NCBI RefSeq assembly: GCF_026151205.1
Contig: NC_087075.1
Location: 11,022,303-11,086,302 of the forward strand
Direction of reading: 5' to 3'
From: Bolinopsis microptera
Taxonomy: Eukaryota > Ctenophora > Tentaculata > Lobata > Bolinopsidae
Length of the DNA stretch: 64,000 nucleotides
Shown: positions 48,501 to 57,000 of the stretch, piece by piece
Position numbering within the stretch: the stretch's first letter is position 1
Layout of the letters: the number at the start of each line of letters is the position of its first letter
Made by a program: the position numbers and the translations under genes
The notes under the pieces: generated by a model
Told to the model about the DNA's origin: nothing
What the model saw: the letters and a program-made list of their open reading frames with translations, nothing else
Database searches by the model: none

Positions 48501-51172
48501 AACGCTGACGAAGCAAACAAACTTAAGTTCGGGTTTGGCCGAGTTACACTAGTTTCTATACATTACCTATTGGCTATTAAAGGGAGTGGGGTGAAGATTT
48601 GGAGCTTGAAGGATAGATTAATGTGATATAGAGCTACCACCATTGCATCTTTGGTTCCGATATTTCTTTATATATAAATATGATTGACATGATTTATATA
48701 CAGGTAAGATTAAGAATCAAGAGTAGGGTGAGTAATTAACATGACAGTGGTAGTAACAATTAACAACCAAATGAATTTATACAAGGTTAATATAATAACA
48801 AGAGTGTAAGTAAACTAACAAAAGATAACAACAAGAGTTAAGTACAACTAACAACAGAGAATAACAACAGTTAAAGGATAACTAACAAAAGATAACAACA
48901 AAAGTTAAAGTACAACTAACAACAGATAATAACAAAAGTTAAAGTACAACTAACAACAGATAACAACAAGAGTTAAAGTACAGCTAACAACAGATAACAA
49001 CAAGAGTTAAAGTACAACTAACAAAAGATAACAACAAGAGTTAAAGTACAACTAACAACAGATAACAACAAGAGTTAAAGTACAACTAACAAAAGATAAT
49101 AACAAGAGTTTAAGTGCAACTAACAACAGATAACAACAAGAGTTAAAGTGCAACTAACAACAGATAACAACAAGAGTTAAAGTACAGCTAACAAAAGATA
49201 ACAACAAGAGTTAAAGTACAACTAACAAAAGATAACAACAAGAGTTAAAGTACAACTAACAAAAGATAACAACAAGAGTTAAAGTACAACTAGCAACAGA
49301 TAACAACTATTAATCAGGAGACTCCTTACTTACCTGCAGTTTATAACCTCTCTTAGGTTCTGATGTAGATAGGTTAACGTGACGTGTGCTCTTATAGATG
49401 GGGTTGGAGTCTGGAGAAAGCTCTATCCACAGTGACTGGTCTGAAAGATGAGTGTTACTAGATCGAATAATTAACATATTTAACATATTTAACATATTTA
49501 ACATATTTAACATAATTAACATATTTAACATATTTGATACAATTTGTAGATATTTACACTGTATATTCTACGAGATTTTACAGCTCAGAAATAAAGGTAT
49601 ACTACAAACACTTCGGTATGTGGTAGCATCTATCAAATAAATAAATAAGTAATTAGTAGACATTAACATTTTACTCACCCTGTATGTATGTAGCTTCGTA
49701 GTACTTGTGCTTGTCCTGAAAATAACGGTTATGGGATTAAGTAATTGTAGTTAGATATAAATGACATGAGTATACCCAACTCTGCTTATTTATGAGAAAT
49801 TATTGAGACCATTTCTTTTGATTCTGGATGATTTGGTGATGCTGGTATATTCAGCCCTAGATTATATTCTGATAGATTTATCAAGAGAAATCCTGTTAGA
49901 TATGGCTCAATTTTGATTATGTACAGCGATTTCAATGTGGGACACTAGACGAGATAACAACCATGTATGGTTAACGAGAAATAATGACTACAGAATATAA
50001 GCTAATGGGATGGCATTCCGGAGGCGTAAATCCGGATTAAATAGAAGTGAAGTTGGATTTTACAAAGTCACTAACCTTGGAACACGTGTTGTTTGTATTG
50101 TCGCAAAAATCGTTGATTGTATCGTCCAAATTAAGCGGATCTTTTGTTTCTGCACTATCACTTCCGTCACCATCACCTGTGCCATCACTTGTACCATCAC
50201 TTGCACCATCACCTGTGCCATCACTTGTACCATCACTTGCACCATCACCTGTGCCATCACTTGCGGTATCATTTGTAACATGGACTGAACCATCATCTAA
50301 GGTAATTTCTGCTTCTGATTCATCTGAGTCTGATGTTTCTTCACCGGCGCCACTTTCTGAAACTACCTCAGATGAGCTGCTATCAGCATCTGCAGCATCG
50401 TCTCCTGCTACAGCTTCACCATCTTCTTCAGCATTTGCACCTTCTTCTTCAGCAGCTGGTTCTGTAAAGATTTGAGTGAACTTTCCTTCTGACAATTATT
50501 AATAAATTTTAGTCTTAAGACTAAATATTAGTCTTACAAACTAGGCATTTCAATAAATGTGACAATAAATAATCTTTTTAGTACATGCATTGAATGGAAT
50601 TTGAGAGAGATCGACCCTTCTCTGAACTATGCAACTTTGCATTAAAAATGCAGATTAATATAGTGTGATTTGAAATGATCTAAACGTCAAATGATGCCAA
50701 AAAAAGACTACACTCGCCTAAAACTGTAGTATCCGAAGTTCGTTTGTTTCTATTTAAGTATTCCACTTTCACTGACAATGATGAAGTGTCTACATGGTCG
50801 TCTATAATGTAGTTCTGATGGGACGACAAGAAAAGAGTAGCACCTGGATAAATAACAGGTCAGTGAGAGATACACAACTGAACAGTAATCGACTGACAAA
50901 GTTACATTTTGTGATTCATACAAAATAATTAGTCACCATAGGTATTAATATGTGATTCCTGTCATAAAGATAAAACCTAATTGATATCAATTCACAAGCA
51001 ACAGCTGATCATAAATGCTTGTTTCAAGAGTTACGAAAAATTGTCAAGCAAATATTTATGATCTTATCGGTATGATCTTATCGGTATATATACATTGATC
51101 AGTAAACTAATAAACAAACTAATAGTATCATATCTTACCTGTGAAGAAGAGCAACAGTATTGTTGATTTCAT
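24546..51172 (-). CDS. Plexin-domain-containing (PLXDC/TEM7-like) transmembrane receptor with extra Cys-rich modules
   Basis: Nineteen exons: 51139-51172, 50718-50843, 50076-50488, 49679-49715, 49334-49440, 46156-46360, 45612-45730, 44519-44603, 43767-43850, 43166-43320, 42346-42464, 41959-42053, 41388-41486, 40461-40574, 31073-31172, 30629-30800, 30173-30304, 24901-25076, 24683-24758. All phases agree and give 815 residues. Order: signal peptide; acidic Ser/Asp/Gly stretch (about 55-190) with DGTGDGASDG repeats; nidogen-like domain from DKHKYY through ILTGGFLHVGD, AQYIAPFMGNFNP and VQWDKMQ; PSI domain (CYNCTT, CRWCSKAQVCSD); a Cys-rich region of sushi-like modules (about 456-732); a membrane span near 745-766; and the PLXDC tail NPTSPSGLFLIE. 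Vertebrate PLXDC1/2 are cell-surface proteins reported to bind PEDF. The sushi-like region is not part of them. Exon 2 uses a GC donor. A second last exon (24546-24603) also fits. Three plus-strand genes lie in the introns. Confidence 0.9.
25690..25720. repeat. Perfect 13-bp hairpin
   Basis: ATCATATGAAACG and its exact complement are separated by GATAT. It lies in the large last-but-one intron of the PLXDC-like gene, about 0.9 kb upstream of the four-pass gene. Confidence 0.8.
26588..27688 (+). CDS. Four-pass membrane protein with ERYPERG-repeat tail, function unknown
   Basis: Segments are 26588-26692, 26710-26791, 26941-26991 and 27189-27688 (stop TAG). Four hydrophobic spans follow in order: GGISATVAIISNIAMIIWNF, LGVMLIPTVLAALLMGV, TITTILAIISALISLGFIAY and WFIINICLHLLAAVCHTL. 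Each is preceded or followed by short charged loops, and a CCC motif (possible palmitoylation) follows the last span. The cytosolic tail carries about eight copies of a 7-residue ERGERYP unit encoded by a 21-bp minisatellite (27448-27620). The first two segments are in different frames, separated by only 17 bases with GT...AG ends, so there is either an assembly indel or an extremely short intron. I do not recognise the family; tetraspan vesicle or claudin-like proteins have a similar topology but no diagnostic motif is present. It is nested, antisense, in the PLXDC-like gene. Confidence 0.7.
28144..28149 (+). terminator. Polyadenylation signal AATAAA for the four-pass gene
   Basis: AATAAA lies about 455 bases after the stop codon of the four-pass gene, before the next plus-strand gene. 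Assignment is by position only. Confidence 0.4.
28870..29481 (+). CDS. Low-complexity GYPPQP-repeat protein with N-myristoylation motif
   Basis: A 203-residue frame begins MGNESSQPG, which fits an N-myristoylation signal (Gly2, Ser6). Residues about 15-115 are a Pro/Gln/Tyr-rich array of GYPPQP and related units, as in annexin A7, rhodopsin-tail and other XYPPX proteins. A His/Arg-rich stretch (RSPRHHRRFRHHRHRFGHGG) and an acidic C-terminus (DDDDDGSNFHDDFHDD, ending GAGDGDE) follow. The start is preceded by a possible 3' splice site (TTTTAG at 28841-28846), so a 5' untranslated exon may exist. The codon pattern keeps the frame open over a repeat where the antisense frame is poor, which supports coding. 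A membrane-attached, self-associating or Ca/metal-binding role is only a guess. It lies in the same PLXDC-like intron as the four-pass gene and on the same strand as it. Confidence 0.7.
   Translation: MGNESSQPGIVYNKAPPQAAGNPPQASGYPPQAAGYPPQAVLQPAGQPPVLPAGSSPQPGYPPSPQPGYPPSPQPGYPPQPGYPPQPGYPPQPGYPPQPGYPPQHALYPPQQGYYPAQQAPVVVGGQVYPPGTQVVMVGQSGPQRSPRHHRRFRHHRHRFGHGGHGGSDDDDDGSNFHDDFHDDCQERFEDMQESCGAGDGDE
29943..29974. repeat. Perfect 15-bp hairpin
   Basis: TAAACTCCAAACTTT and its exact complement are separated by two bases, 460 bp after the YPPQ-protein stop codon. Confidence 0.85.
30098..30165. repeat. CATCACACCACGTGACTTAA tandem array
   Basis: Three copies of a roughly 20-bp unit, each with CACGTGAC, directly beside PLXDC-like exon 30173-30304. 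Confidence 0.8.
31230..31552. repeat. AGCCGGCTAGT and GACGTTGCATA repeat blocks
   Basis: 31240-31376 contains direct and inverted copies of TAGTAGCCGGCTAG, interrupted by a spacer. 31390-31552 contains about ten copies of an 11-bp GACGTTGCATA unit. Both lie in an intron of the PLXDC-like gene. Confidence 0.85.
32345..32860. repeat. Tandem array of TTGTAGCACTTTCTGCTATC units
   Basis: Roughly half a kilobase of imperfect copies of a 28-bp unit, in places arranged as a higher-order unit of about 58 bp with alternating TTTTTGGCACTGTAGCAC and CTTTCATCATTGTAGCAC blocks. It keeps partial open frames but has no protein-like composition. Confidence 0.85.
32870..35160. other. Intron/intergenic DNA upstream of zinc-finger gene
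   Basis: No exon is supported here. 33240-34260 is richer in C+G and in CACGTG and TGACGTCA motifs than its surroundings and may hold a promoter or enhancer; the rest is AT-rich. Confidence 0.45.
33421..33685. promoter_or_regulatory. Dense CACGTG E-box cluster
   Basis: About ten CACGTG hexamers occur within 265 bases, in varied contexts (CACGTGCA, TCACGTGAC, GCACGTGGA), unlike the tandem arrays elsewhere where the motif is copied by repeat expansion. CACGTG is the binding core of bHLH-leucine-zipper factors. The cluster is 1.7 kb upstream of the zinc-finger gene and inside a PLXDC-like intron. An enhancer or promoter is inferred. Confidence 0.5.
35168..35232. repeat. Diverged copy of the CTGTACGG...GCCGTACAG repeat
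   Basis: It shares ACGGAACC, GTTTCAG, TCCTTGTTTAAC, GCCGTACAGCAAG and CATCCAC, in the same order, with 10203-10262. It lies about 180 bases upstream of the zinc-finger start codon. Confidence 0.65.
35415..39230 (+). CDS. Three-finger C2H2 zinc-finger protein
   Basis: Ten exons join in phase: 35415-35574, 36049-36203, 36461-36556, 36777-37223, 37387-37463, 37769-37853, 38074-38220, 38497-38570, 38864-38996, 39192-39230, giving 470 residues. The N-terminal half is Ser/Pro-rich and otherwise featureless, except for an IKVELIEDC start and a basic patch. Three adjacent C2H2 fingers follow: CINCGKVFSQKLHLQRHIKSVH, shown in part as CINC...HIKSVH; CAFCGKGFMLKRSHLMEHIR; and CLFCDWKFNRVGDLNRHVK. Introns cut each finger. 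After them come a basic KKPRKRRS nuclear-localisation-like stretch and an acidic tail ending EDEIVLFPSN. It is probably a DNA-binding nuclear regulator; targets and orthology are unknown. It is nested in an intron of the PLXDC-like gene on the opposite strand. The intron before 36777 could have other 3' sites. Confidence 0.85.
37615..37760. repeat. TTAACTTACATTATTCA tandem array
   Basis: About eight copies of a 17-bp unit in the zinc-finger gene intron. Confidence 0.8.
38601..38660. repeat. Triplicated palindrome ATATTGCACGTGCAATAT
   Basis: Three perfect 18-bp palindromes at 38601-38618, 38622-38639 and 38643-38660, spaced 21 bp, each centred on CACGTG. They lie in a zinc-finger gene intron. 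Confidence 0.9.
39231..40460. other. Gene-free stretch after the zinc-finger gene
   Basis: Presumed 3' untranslated region of the zinc-finger gene and intron of the PLXDC-like gene; no other feature supported. Confidence 0.5.
41526..41706. repeat. GACGTCATAATAGACTTGTA 22-bp array
   Basis: About eight copies of a 22-bp unit, GACGTCATAATAGACTTGTAGT in register, each carrying a TGACGTCA (CRE-like) core, in a PLXDC-like intron. Confidence 0.9.
42480..43030 (-). mobile_element. LINE reverse-transcriptase C-terminal fragment
   Basis: Minus-strand sequence in two frames reads as the end of a non-LTR polymerase: GYADDHQIMKSFKPLDQVK (YADD catalytic box), LQLNDSKTQLIVFGP, then after a frameshift near 42810 SLNLGLVMDNQLVFDKQI and SLVVVCLDYCNGLYFG. 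It sits in the short intron between PLXDC-like exons 10 and 11 and is dead. It differs in sequence from the copies at 1-1421 and 5072-6295. Confidence 0.85.
46367..46480. repeat. GAGTAAGTCACGTGATTATG array
   Basis: Five copies of a 23-bp unit containing TCACGTGA, directly beside the 3' splice site of PLXDC-like exon 46156-46360. Confidence 0.9.
47098..47319. repeat. (CTATTA)n hexanucleotide array
   Basis: About 37 uninterrupted copies of a 6-bp unit. The apparent Ile-Thr or poly-Tyr frames over it are artefacts. Confidence 0.97.
48150..48272. repeat. ACACGTGATATT array
   Basis: About ten copies of a 12-bp unit containing ACACGTG followed by ATATT or GTACT, in a PLXDC-like intron. Confidence 0.85.
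48838..49308. repeat. AGTTAAAGTACAACTAACAA minisatellite
   Basis: About eleven copies of a roughly 43-bp unit reading AGTTAAAGTACAACTAACAA then AAGATAACAACAAG, ending 25 bases from exon 49334-49440. Confidence 0.9.
49474..49531. repeat. AACATATTT 9-bp array
   Basis: Six to seven copies next to the 3' splice site of exon 49334-49440. Confidence 0.85.
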
Positions 51173-52646
51173 GAAGAGAGTTACTCGGCTATATCATAAA
51201 ACCTAAGATACAATTTTTTGTTGGGTCACATACCAATAACTTATTTCAATATAACGTTATAACTTATAAATCGCTTCTTTGCCACATCAAGATGAAACCA
51301 AAGATAATCGTTGTGTTTTTTACAGGGTGAGAATCCTTCTCAGGTTTTGATGGTTTCCCAGGGCTTATGTCTGTACCCAAACCAGCATTAGTGTCAATAA
51401 AAGAACCTTAATTCTATTAATGGGACAGCCCCGTACACCAGCTTGGGTATAACACACATATTAAAAAGAACACATGTCCGAGAGGAACACTTAACCCGCA
51501 AAACTCTCAATTCACAACGACAAGAATATTAGCTACAAGTAAGGCACATTGTGTCTCACTCAGCACAGGAACTTGCAGTAATAGGAAACCTTCTAGAAGA
51601 ATCTTCTCCTCGCATGACAGGCATCAAACATGCTTCTTGTCACGAACAAATGACTATACTCAAGAGCTGATCACGTAATTTACCCTAGAAAAAGTTCACT
51701 ACTACCCAATGTTCAGCACAACTGTACATGAGTGGCAAACTCAACTGGAGTATGTTGTACGAGGGACAAGTTCATTTTCTGCTTAGGGAACAGGGAATAA
51801 GGGATCCAGGTAGTCAATCTTTGGAGGGGTTGCCGCTCAGTTAAAATTATTCATAAAAGCATTATCATCTGGACGCCCAGAAAAGGGGTAACTAGTTCAA
51901 TACTAGTAATTAGCATTGGATGGTTGCTGTCTCGTTCTGAGGATTGTCAATAGCCAATAGGTACTGCAATAAACAAAAACAAAAAATATTTCTAAGTTGA
52001 AATCGAGACTCTATATCTACAAAGTTCTTTCCCGCCCTCTGTCTCCTCGGAGAGAAATCACTGTTGTTCTAAGGATTTCAAATCGAGGATTGCAAATCTT
52101 ATCGTCTTTCTCACATGCCTTACTACATCGCAGTATCCCTCGGCCTCCTTCCTTTTTCTTGCTATGTGGTATGCTACTCTGTTGACGAACTGCTTACACT
52201 CTGTAATCTCGTAGTAAGAATTATTCAAACAATATACATATAATTGTCACAATGACCCTATATAAAAACAACCCTTCAAAAAATCAATATATTCCCTATG
52301 TTTCTAGACACTATCCTTTTGATATTGAGATATTGGTATCTCAGATCACGTGTACATCGTTCCTTTTCTATGACAAAGTAATTTATATATTCCCTATCTC
52401 AAATATTGGGAGAAAAATTTGAAAATCAACCTTTGCCTTGTGGCTCCAAATTCAAATCTAAACTGTTTATATCAACAAAGTTCTTTCTCGCACCTCTGTC
52501 CCCCCGTAGAGAAATCACGGTTGTTCTTACCTCGTAGTAAGTCATACTAGAAATAATTATTTCAATTGGGCACTCAGTGACTGAGGTCTGAGCTATTATT
52601 ATTCCCCTGTATATAAGCTCACGAAATTTAAGTTTTTGTTAACGTC
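51173..52646. other. Intergenic DNA between PLXDC-like gene and vigilin
   Basis: It contains a diverged direct duplication of about 80 bp (51995-52075 and 52454-52533, sharing AAAGTTCTTTC, CCTCTGTC and GAGAAATCAC). No gene supported. The PLXDC-like promoter should lie at its left end. Confidence 0.5.
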
Positions 52647-52724
52647 ATGAGTCACGAGATTTCATTTAAGAAAATTGAATATAAGCGCTCGATTTTTGAT
52701 GAATATCGGAAATTCGCGGTAACA
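52647..52724 (+). CDS. Orphan first-exon candidate
   Basis: An ATG at 52647 opens 26 codons (MSHEISFKKIEYKRSIFDEY, then RKFAVT) up to a good GTAAAC donor at 52725. A TATATAAG box lies 35-40 bases upstream, near 52608. The composition is protein-like, but no second exon is visible before the repeat-rich stretch that follows and no family is recognised. It may be a gene remnant cut by repeat insertion, or chance. Confidence 0.25.
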
Positions 52725-52761
52725 GGTAAACCAAATATTTTAATAATATTCTCATTTTCAT

Positions 52762-52838
52762 TTACTGGGCCGCGCTCAGCCTGTCATTCCGCCAAATTAT
52801 ATATGTTAATGAACATAATAGCCTGGGGTCCTCAGGTA
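52762..52838. mobile_element. Right-end fragment of the foldback element
   Basis: TTACTGGGCCGCGCTCAGCC and the following bases match 10767-10802, and GAACATAATAGCCTGGGGTC with CTCAGGTA matches 10829-10857, with a shorter spacer between. It is a partial second copy of the element at 10126-10857. Confidence 0.8.
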
Positions 52839-52947
52839 AATTTTCATTATTTTGAATGTTGTTTTTTGTAGCGCGATGCACTACTTGGCCGAGCCGCGCA
52901 TCAAATAATTTTTTTCGCAACTTCAGTAGACCGGCGAAATACACCAT

Positions 52948-53046
52948 TGGGCCTTGCCGAGCTGCGAAAGATTGACATCGTGAATCAACAAAAACACAAA
53001 AGCTAGAAAAAATTGATTCACGATGTCAATCCTTCGCATTTCGCCG
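52948..53046. repeat. Palindromic dispersed repeat, copy 2
   Basis: GATTGACATCGTGAATCAA (52970-52988) and its exact complement (53013-53031) form a 19-bp hairpin inside GGGCCTTGCCGAGCTGCGAA and TTCGCATTTCGCCGA flanks. It is the same family as 9980-10093. Confidence 0.8.
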
Positions 53047-53089
53047 ATCTGTATTGCATTTAACGGGTGATACTCGTAAAATATTTGTT

Positions 53090-53460
53090 CCGTATATCAG
53101 GACCGTCGACGAGTCGAACTCGGCGCGCGTCCTGGTAGGTTATAAACCTACAAATCTGCATACGAGAAGACTAGATGCGCGGCGCGGCCCAGTAGTGCAT
53201 TGTATCACGTGGTGACCCCCACGGTCGCTTCACTATAGCGTCTTCGACGCTACAGGGGGAGCCGCGCACTTCGTGCGCGGCGGTAGTGCATACTAGCGCT
53301 ATATCGCCGATAAACTCTCGTCGCAATTTAACCCTAAATCCATTTATAATTGCTTAATTGATGATATCAATTCATCGCAGCTCGGCGAGGCACATTAGCG
53401 CATTTCGCCGATCTCGCTGTGATGTCGCTGTGAGAAGCCTCATTGAGTGCGCGATCAAAA
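53090..53460. repeat. GC-rich repeat-derived block with hairpins
   Basis: It is unusually rich in CpG for this window. It includes the hairpin CCGCGCAC-TTC-GTGCGCGG (about 53262-53280), GCGGCCCAGTAGTGCAT as in the element near 9956, and GCAGCTCGGCGAGGCAC as in the palindromic repeat. It is probably an assembly of the same dispersed elements. Confidence 0.6.
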
Positions 53461-54076
53461 GGGGTTGCAGCGTGTGCAGTGTGTCAAGCTTGGCGCTACA
53501 AATAATTGCTAACATTTTTTAACGATAAACACAATTCTAAAATAATTTTAACCAGAGTTCTAAAATTTAATTACTCAGGGCAGAGGGCTCTCCGGTAAAA
53601 TTAAAAATCCTTGAAGCATGGAAAGTGATTTAGTAGAACCGTGCGCGCGTCGCATTATTCAATTCCTGACTCTGAGTGCCGCGCAATTTTAGATTTAATA
53701 CTGAAAACATTTCCTGCGCAAGCAATTTTGTGATGACGTGAATATTTACTGCAGAACCACAGGCACGTATTCAATACCAAACTCTATAGTTTAATTTCGC
53801 TGCCAGAGCTGAGAGAATCCGTAAGATTCTCACTTGTTCCGTTTCATTCGGTTTGAACTAGAGCAGTGCAATTTCGGTGAGTTATCTTACAATTATTGCC
53901 ATGAAATCCTTCAATAATTTTTAGGCCTCCTTCATATTGCATTGTACCCATAACAATTTTAATTACACAAAGTTGAATTAGTTCACACTTTCATGATGTT
54001 CTCATTGTAAAGTATTGTTACTAAGAGTAACTGAGTTGGCTCTTTCTCGCTGTTTTAAGTTTATTTGCGAACTAAA
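53461..54076 (+). promoter_or_regulatory. Presumed vigilin promoter and 5' untranslated region
   Basis: No exon is supported before the vigilin start at 54077. The stretch is ordinary AT-rich DNA with CpG-containing parts near 53640-53700. I see no clear TATA box; a promoter here is inferred from position. Confidence 0.35.
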
Positions 54077-57000
54077 ATGTTTGATTTCAAGTTTTTAACT
54101 TCTGATTATCAGCTTGTACTGACTCCAAACGGCAAAGGACCCGATAAAAGCAACGTAATGGAAATAGCAACATCCATGAACCTTGAAGCAAACATGAACC
54201 TTGAAGCAAACATGAACCTTGAAGCAAACATGAACCTTGAAGCAAGCAACCTTGAATCAAATTTGAACCTTGACGCTGACGTAGTCAGTGAGCCAACTGC
54301 AACTGAAGTCATGGTGGACCAGGTTATCGAACAGGTAATGTCTAAAATCACACAGTCTATGTTCAATCTCCGAGTTTCATGTTCAATTTAGATGCAAGGT
54401 GTAAAAACGTTGGTAATAAACGTTAGTTTGAATATTACTATAGGGAACGTTTAGAAACCTAGCGACATTACTCGGACAAATTCACATGATTTTTAACAGT
54501 TGATAACCTCTTGCTCCCCTATTTCAGTTTATCGACTCCGAATCTGTTCCTGAAGATTCTGTTGAAGATTCTCTGCCCGAAACTGACCTTGAAGCTGACA
54601 AAGATGATAAGATGGCTCCTACTTACGATGAAGCTTTCCCTCCTCTTGCTGGTAAAGCTGGCGCTGTAGGTGGAATGGCAGGTAAGATAGTAGAGTAATA
54701 TTGATATTATACAATAAATAAGAAGATTATTGTCCGTGCTTTTAGAGTTAGATGTTGTGGTTGCAGAATAACATTTTCTGTGACTGCTCCTTGCTCTAAT
54801 GGTTGCATAACTTGAATCTATTCATTTTATGAGAATAATTTCATGTCATCCATTTGAAAGTACGTGATAATCTAGTAGGACGCAATAAGTTGTAATCTAT
54901 ATCATTAAGGGATATACTGTGCAGTTACATACTTCATAGGTTTCCAAATGTAAGCTTACAAATATTATACTGTCTGTATTGTACTAATACTTACATGTAT
55001 CGAAGTACTAACTGTAAAACGCCTCTCTCTCTCTATCAGGAGCAGTTTCGTTCTCCAAAGTAGCTGGAAGAGGACGCCCCACTGGACCTCCCCGTGTAAA
55101 GACTAGCACCATCACTGTTCTGTTCCACATCCCGGGGATGGAGCTCCAGCCAGGAGATCATACTAACATCGTCAAAACAGTGAGTTTCTCAAAACACTTT
55201 TTCTTCTAGTAATCTTATAAGATTTCTTATTAAAGCATTATCAAATGATATGTTACCGAACAAGGAAATTGTTGTTCAGTTTATTTGATTTCGATCAAAC
55301 ACCTTGGAGTTAAACTATTTTGTCTGTTTGGTCGCACGAGAAATAAATTTACGGTCAAGATTTTGTCCCCTTACTGTTGAGTTGGTTAATAATATCCAGT
55401 TTGTGAGTCATAACAGCAGGACAAGAAAAATATACAACTCTGTCATGAAATCCACAGTTTACTGTATTTCATGATATATACAGTATACAACTTGGCAAGC
55501 TCCCTTAGTTAATATATGTATTCTGCAGTGACACGGACATCTTAAAACATGACTGGTCTTCTAAAGTTTAACACTAATTTTTACCCTCGAAACTTTCTTT
55601 CTTTACTCCTGACATGTGTCGGATTAAGAGGCCAGGGGGATGCAGTGAGGGGGCCAGGGGGGGATGCAGTGAGGGGCCAGGGGGATGCAGTGAGGGGCCA
55701 GGGGGGTGCAGTGAGGGGCCAGGGGGATGCAGTGAGGGGCCAGGGGGATGCAGTGAGGGGACAGGGGGATGCAGTGAGGGGACTAAGTTACAACACGACT
55801 TACTGACCAGTACTTGTTCTTTGTTAAAACGCGCTTCATTATACTTCACTACATTGTACGTAATGATTACTATCCCAGGTGAGCGCTCAAACAAGCACCT
55901 CAATAGAGATCAGTAAGAGTAGAGATGGGAGTGTGACTGTCATGGTTACCGGTAAAGCAGCTAATGTCAGCGAGGCTAAAGTCAGACTTCAGAAGGACCT
56001 ACAGACCAACGTGAGTGTTTTGAGTGTTCTGATATTTATCGTACATAATTTACTACATGTCTTTTTGGTAGAGGGTTTAAAGAAATGTCCGAGAAAGTCT
56101 TCCGTGCTAAAGCTTACAAATTGTTCTTGATCAGTTATAGATCATTGTATGTTCCTAGACCTTGTTGTTATTAGGTAAGTGGTAACTACTCATCTGTATG
56201 ACAGGCTTAACTCAGTAGCAATGTTTAGTCTAGTAGGAACCACGTAATTTGAGATAGGAAGCAGCAATATACCCTGGACTCGCTAATAATACAGATGTTG
56301 ATTGTATTGTTTTAACTGCACCATCTATACACAACACATCTTACACACTAGAACACGTGTAAATCTGTTAGACTCCACGTGTAAATCTGTTACACTCCAC
56401 GTTTTAATCTGTTACACTCCACGTGTTAATCTGTTACACTCCACGTGTAAATCTGTTACACTCCACGTGTAAATCTGTTACACTCCACGTGTAAATCTGT
56501 TACACTTCACGTGTAAATCTGTTACACTCCACGTGTAAATCTGTTACACTCCACGTGCAAATCTGTTACACTCCACGTGTAAATCTGTTACACTCCACGT
56601 GTAAATCTGTTACACTCCAGTGGTATAGCAACACGTAAGACCACGACGCCCTCATTGACCTCCTACCCTCTGAAAATAACACGTTTGCACGTGTTTTCTC
56701 TTGTTTACAATGCTTCATATCAATGCGAGAGATGGATCATTAGTTCTTCTTTTCCAGAGTAACTCACTAGTCAGTGTTATAATTAACACTAATCATGTTC
56801 AACAATGGCCTCCTTTTTCGACTGAGACCCCCTGCCCCCCCCCCCCCCCCCCGGCCCCTCTCCCTCCTTGTTTCAACACTCCCTTGTGTAAGAGGTAACA
56901 AAAATAGTCGCTATTGTTCTAATCCTATCCTGTGTTTTTAAATAAGAGCTGTTATTGTTCTTGCACTGTTCTGTGATGTAATGAACGCTATAAAGGACTT

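Noticed and set aside
53104-53180. tRNA-like stretch on the minus strand (GTAGG-loop-CCTAC stem and a GAGTTCGACTC B-box-like motif)
   Set aside because: The anticodon-type stem pairs, but the T arm has mismatches at two of five pairs and no convincing A box or acceptor stem is present; at most a tRNA-derived repeat.
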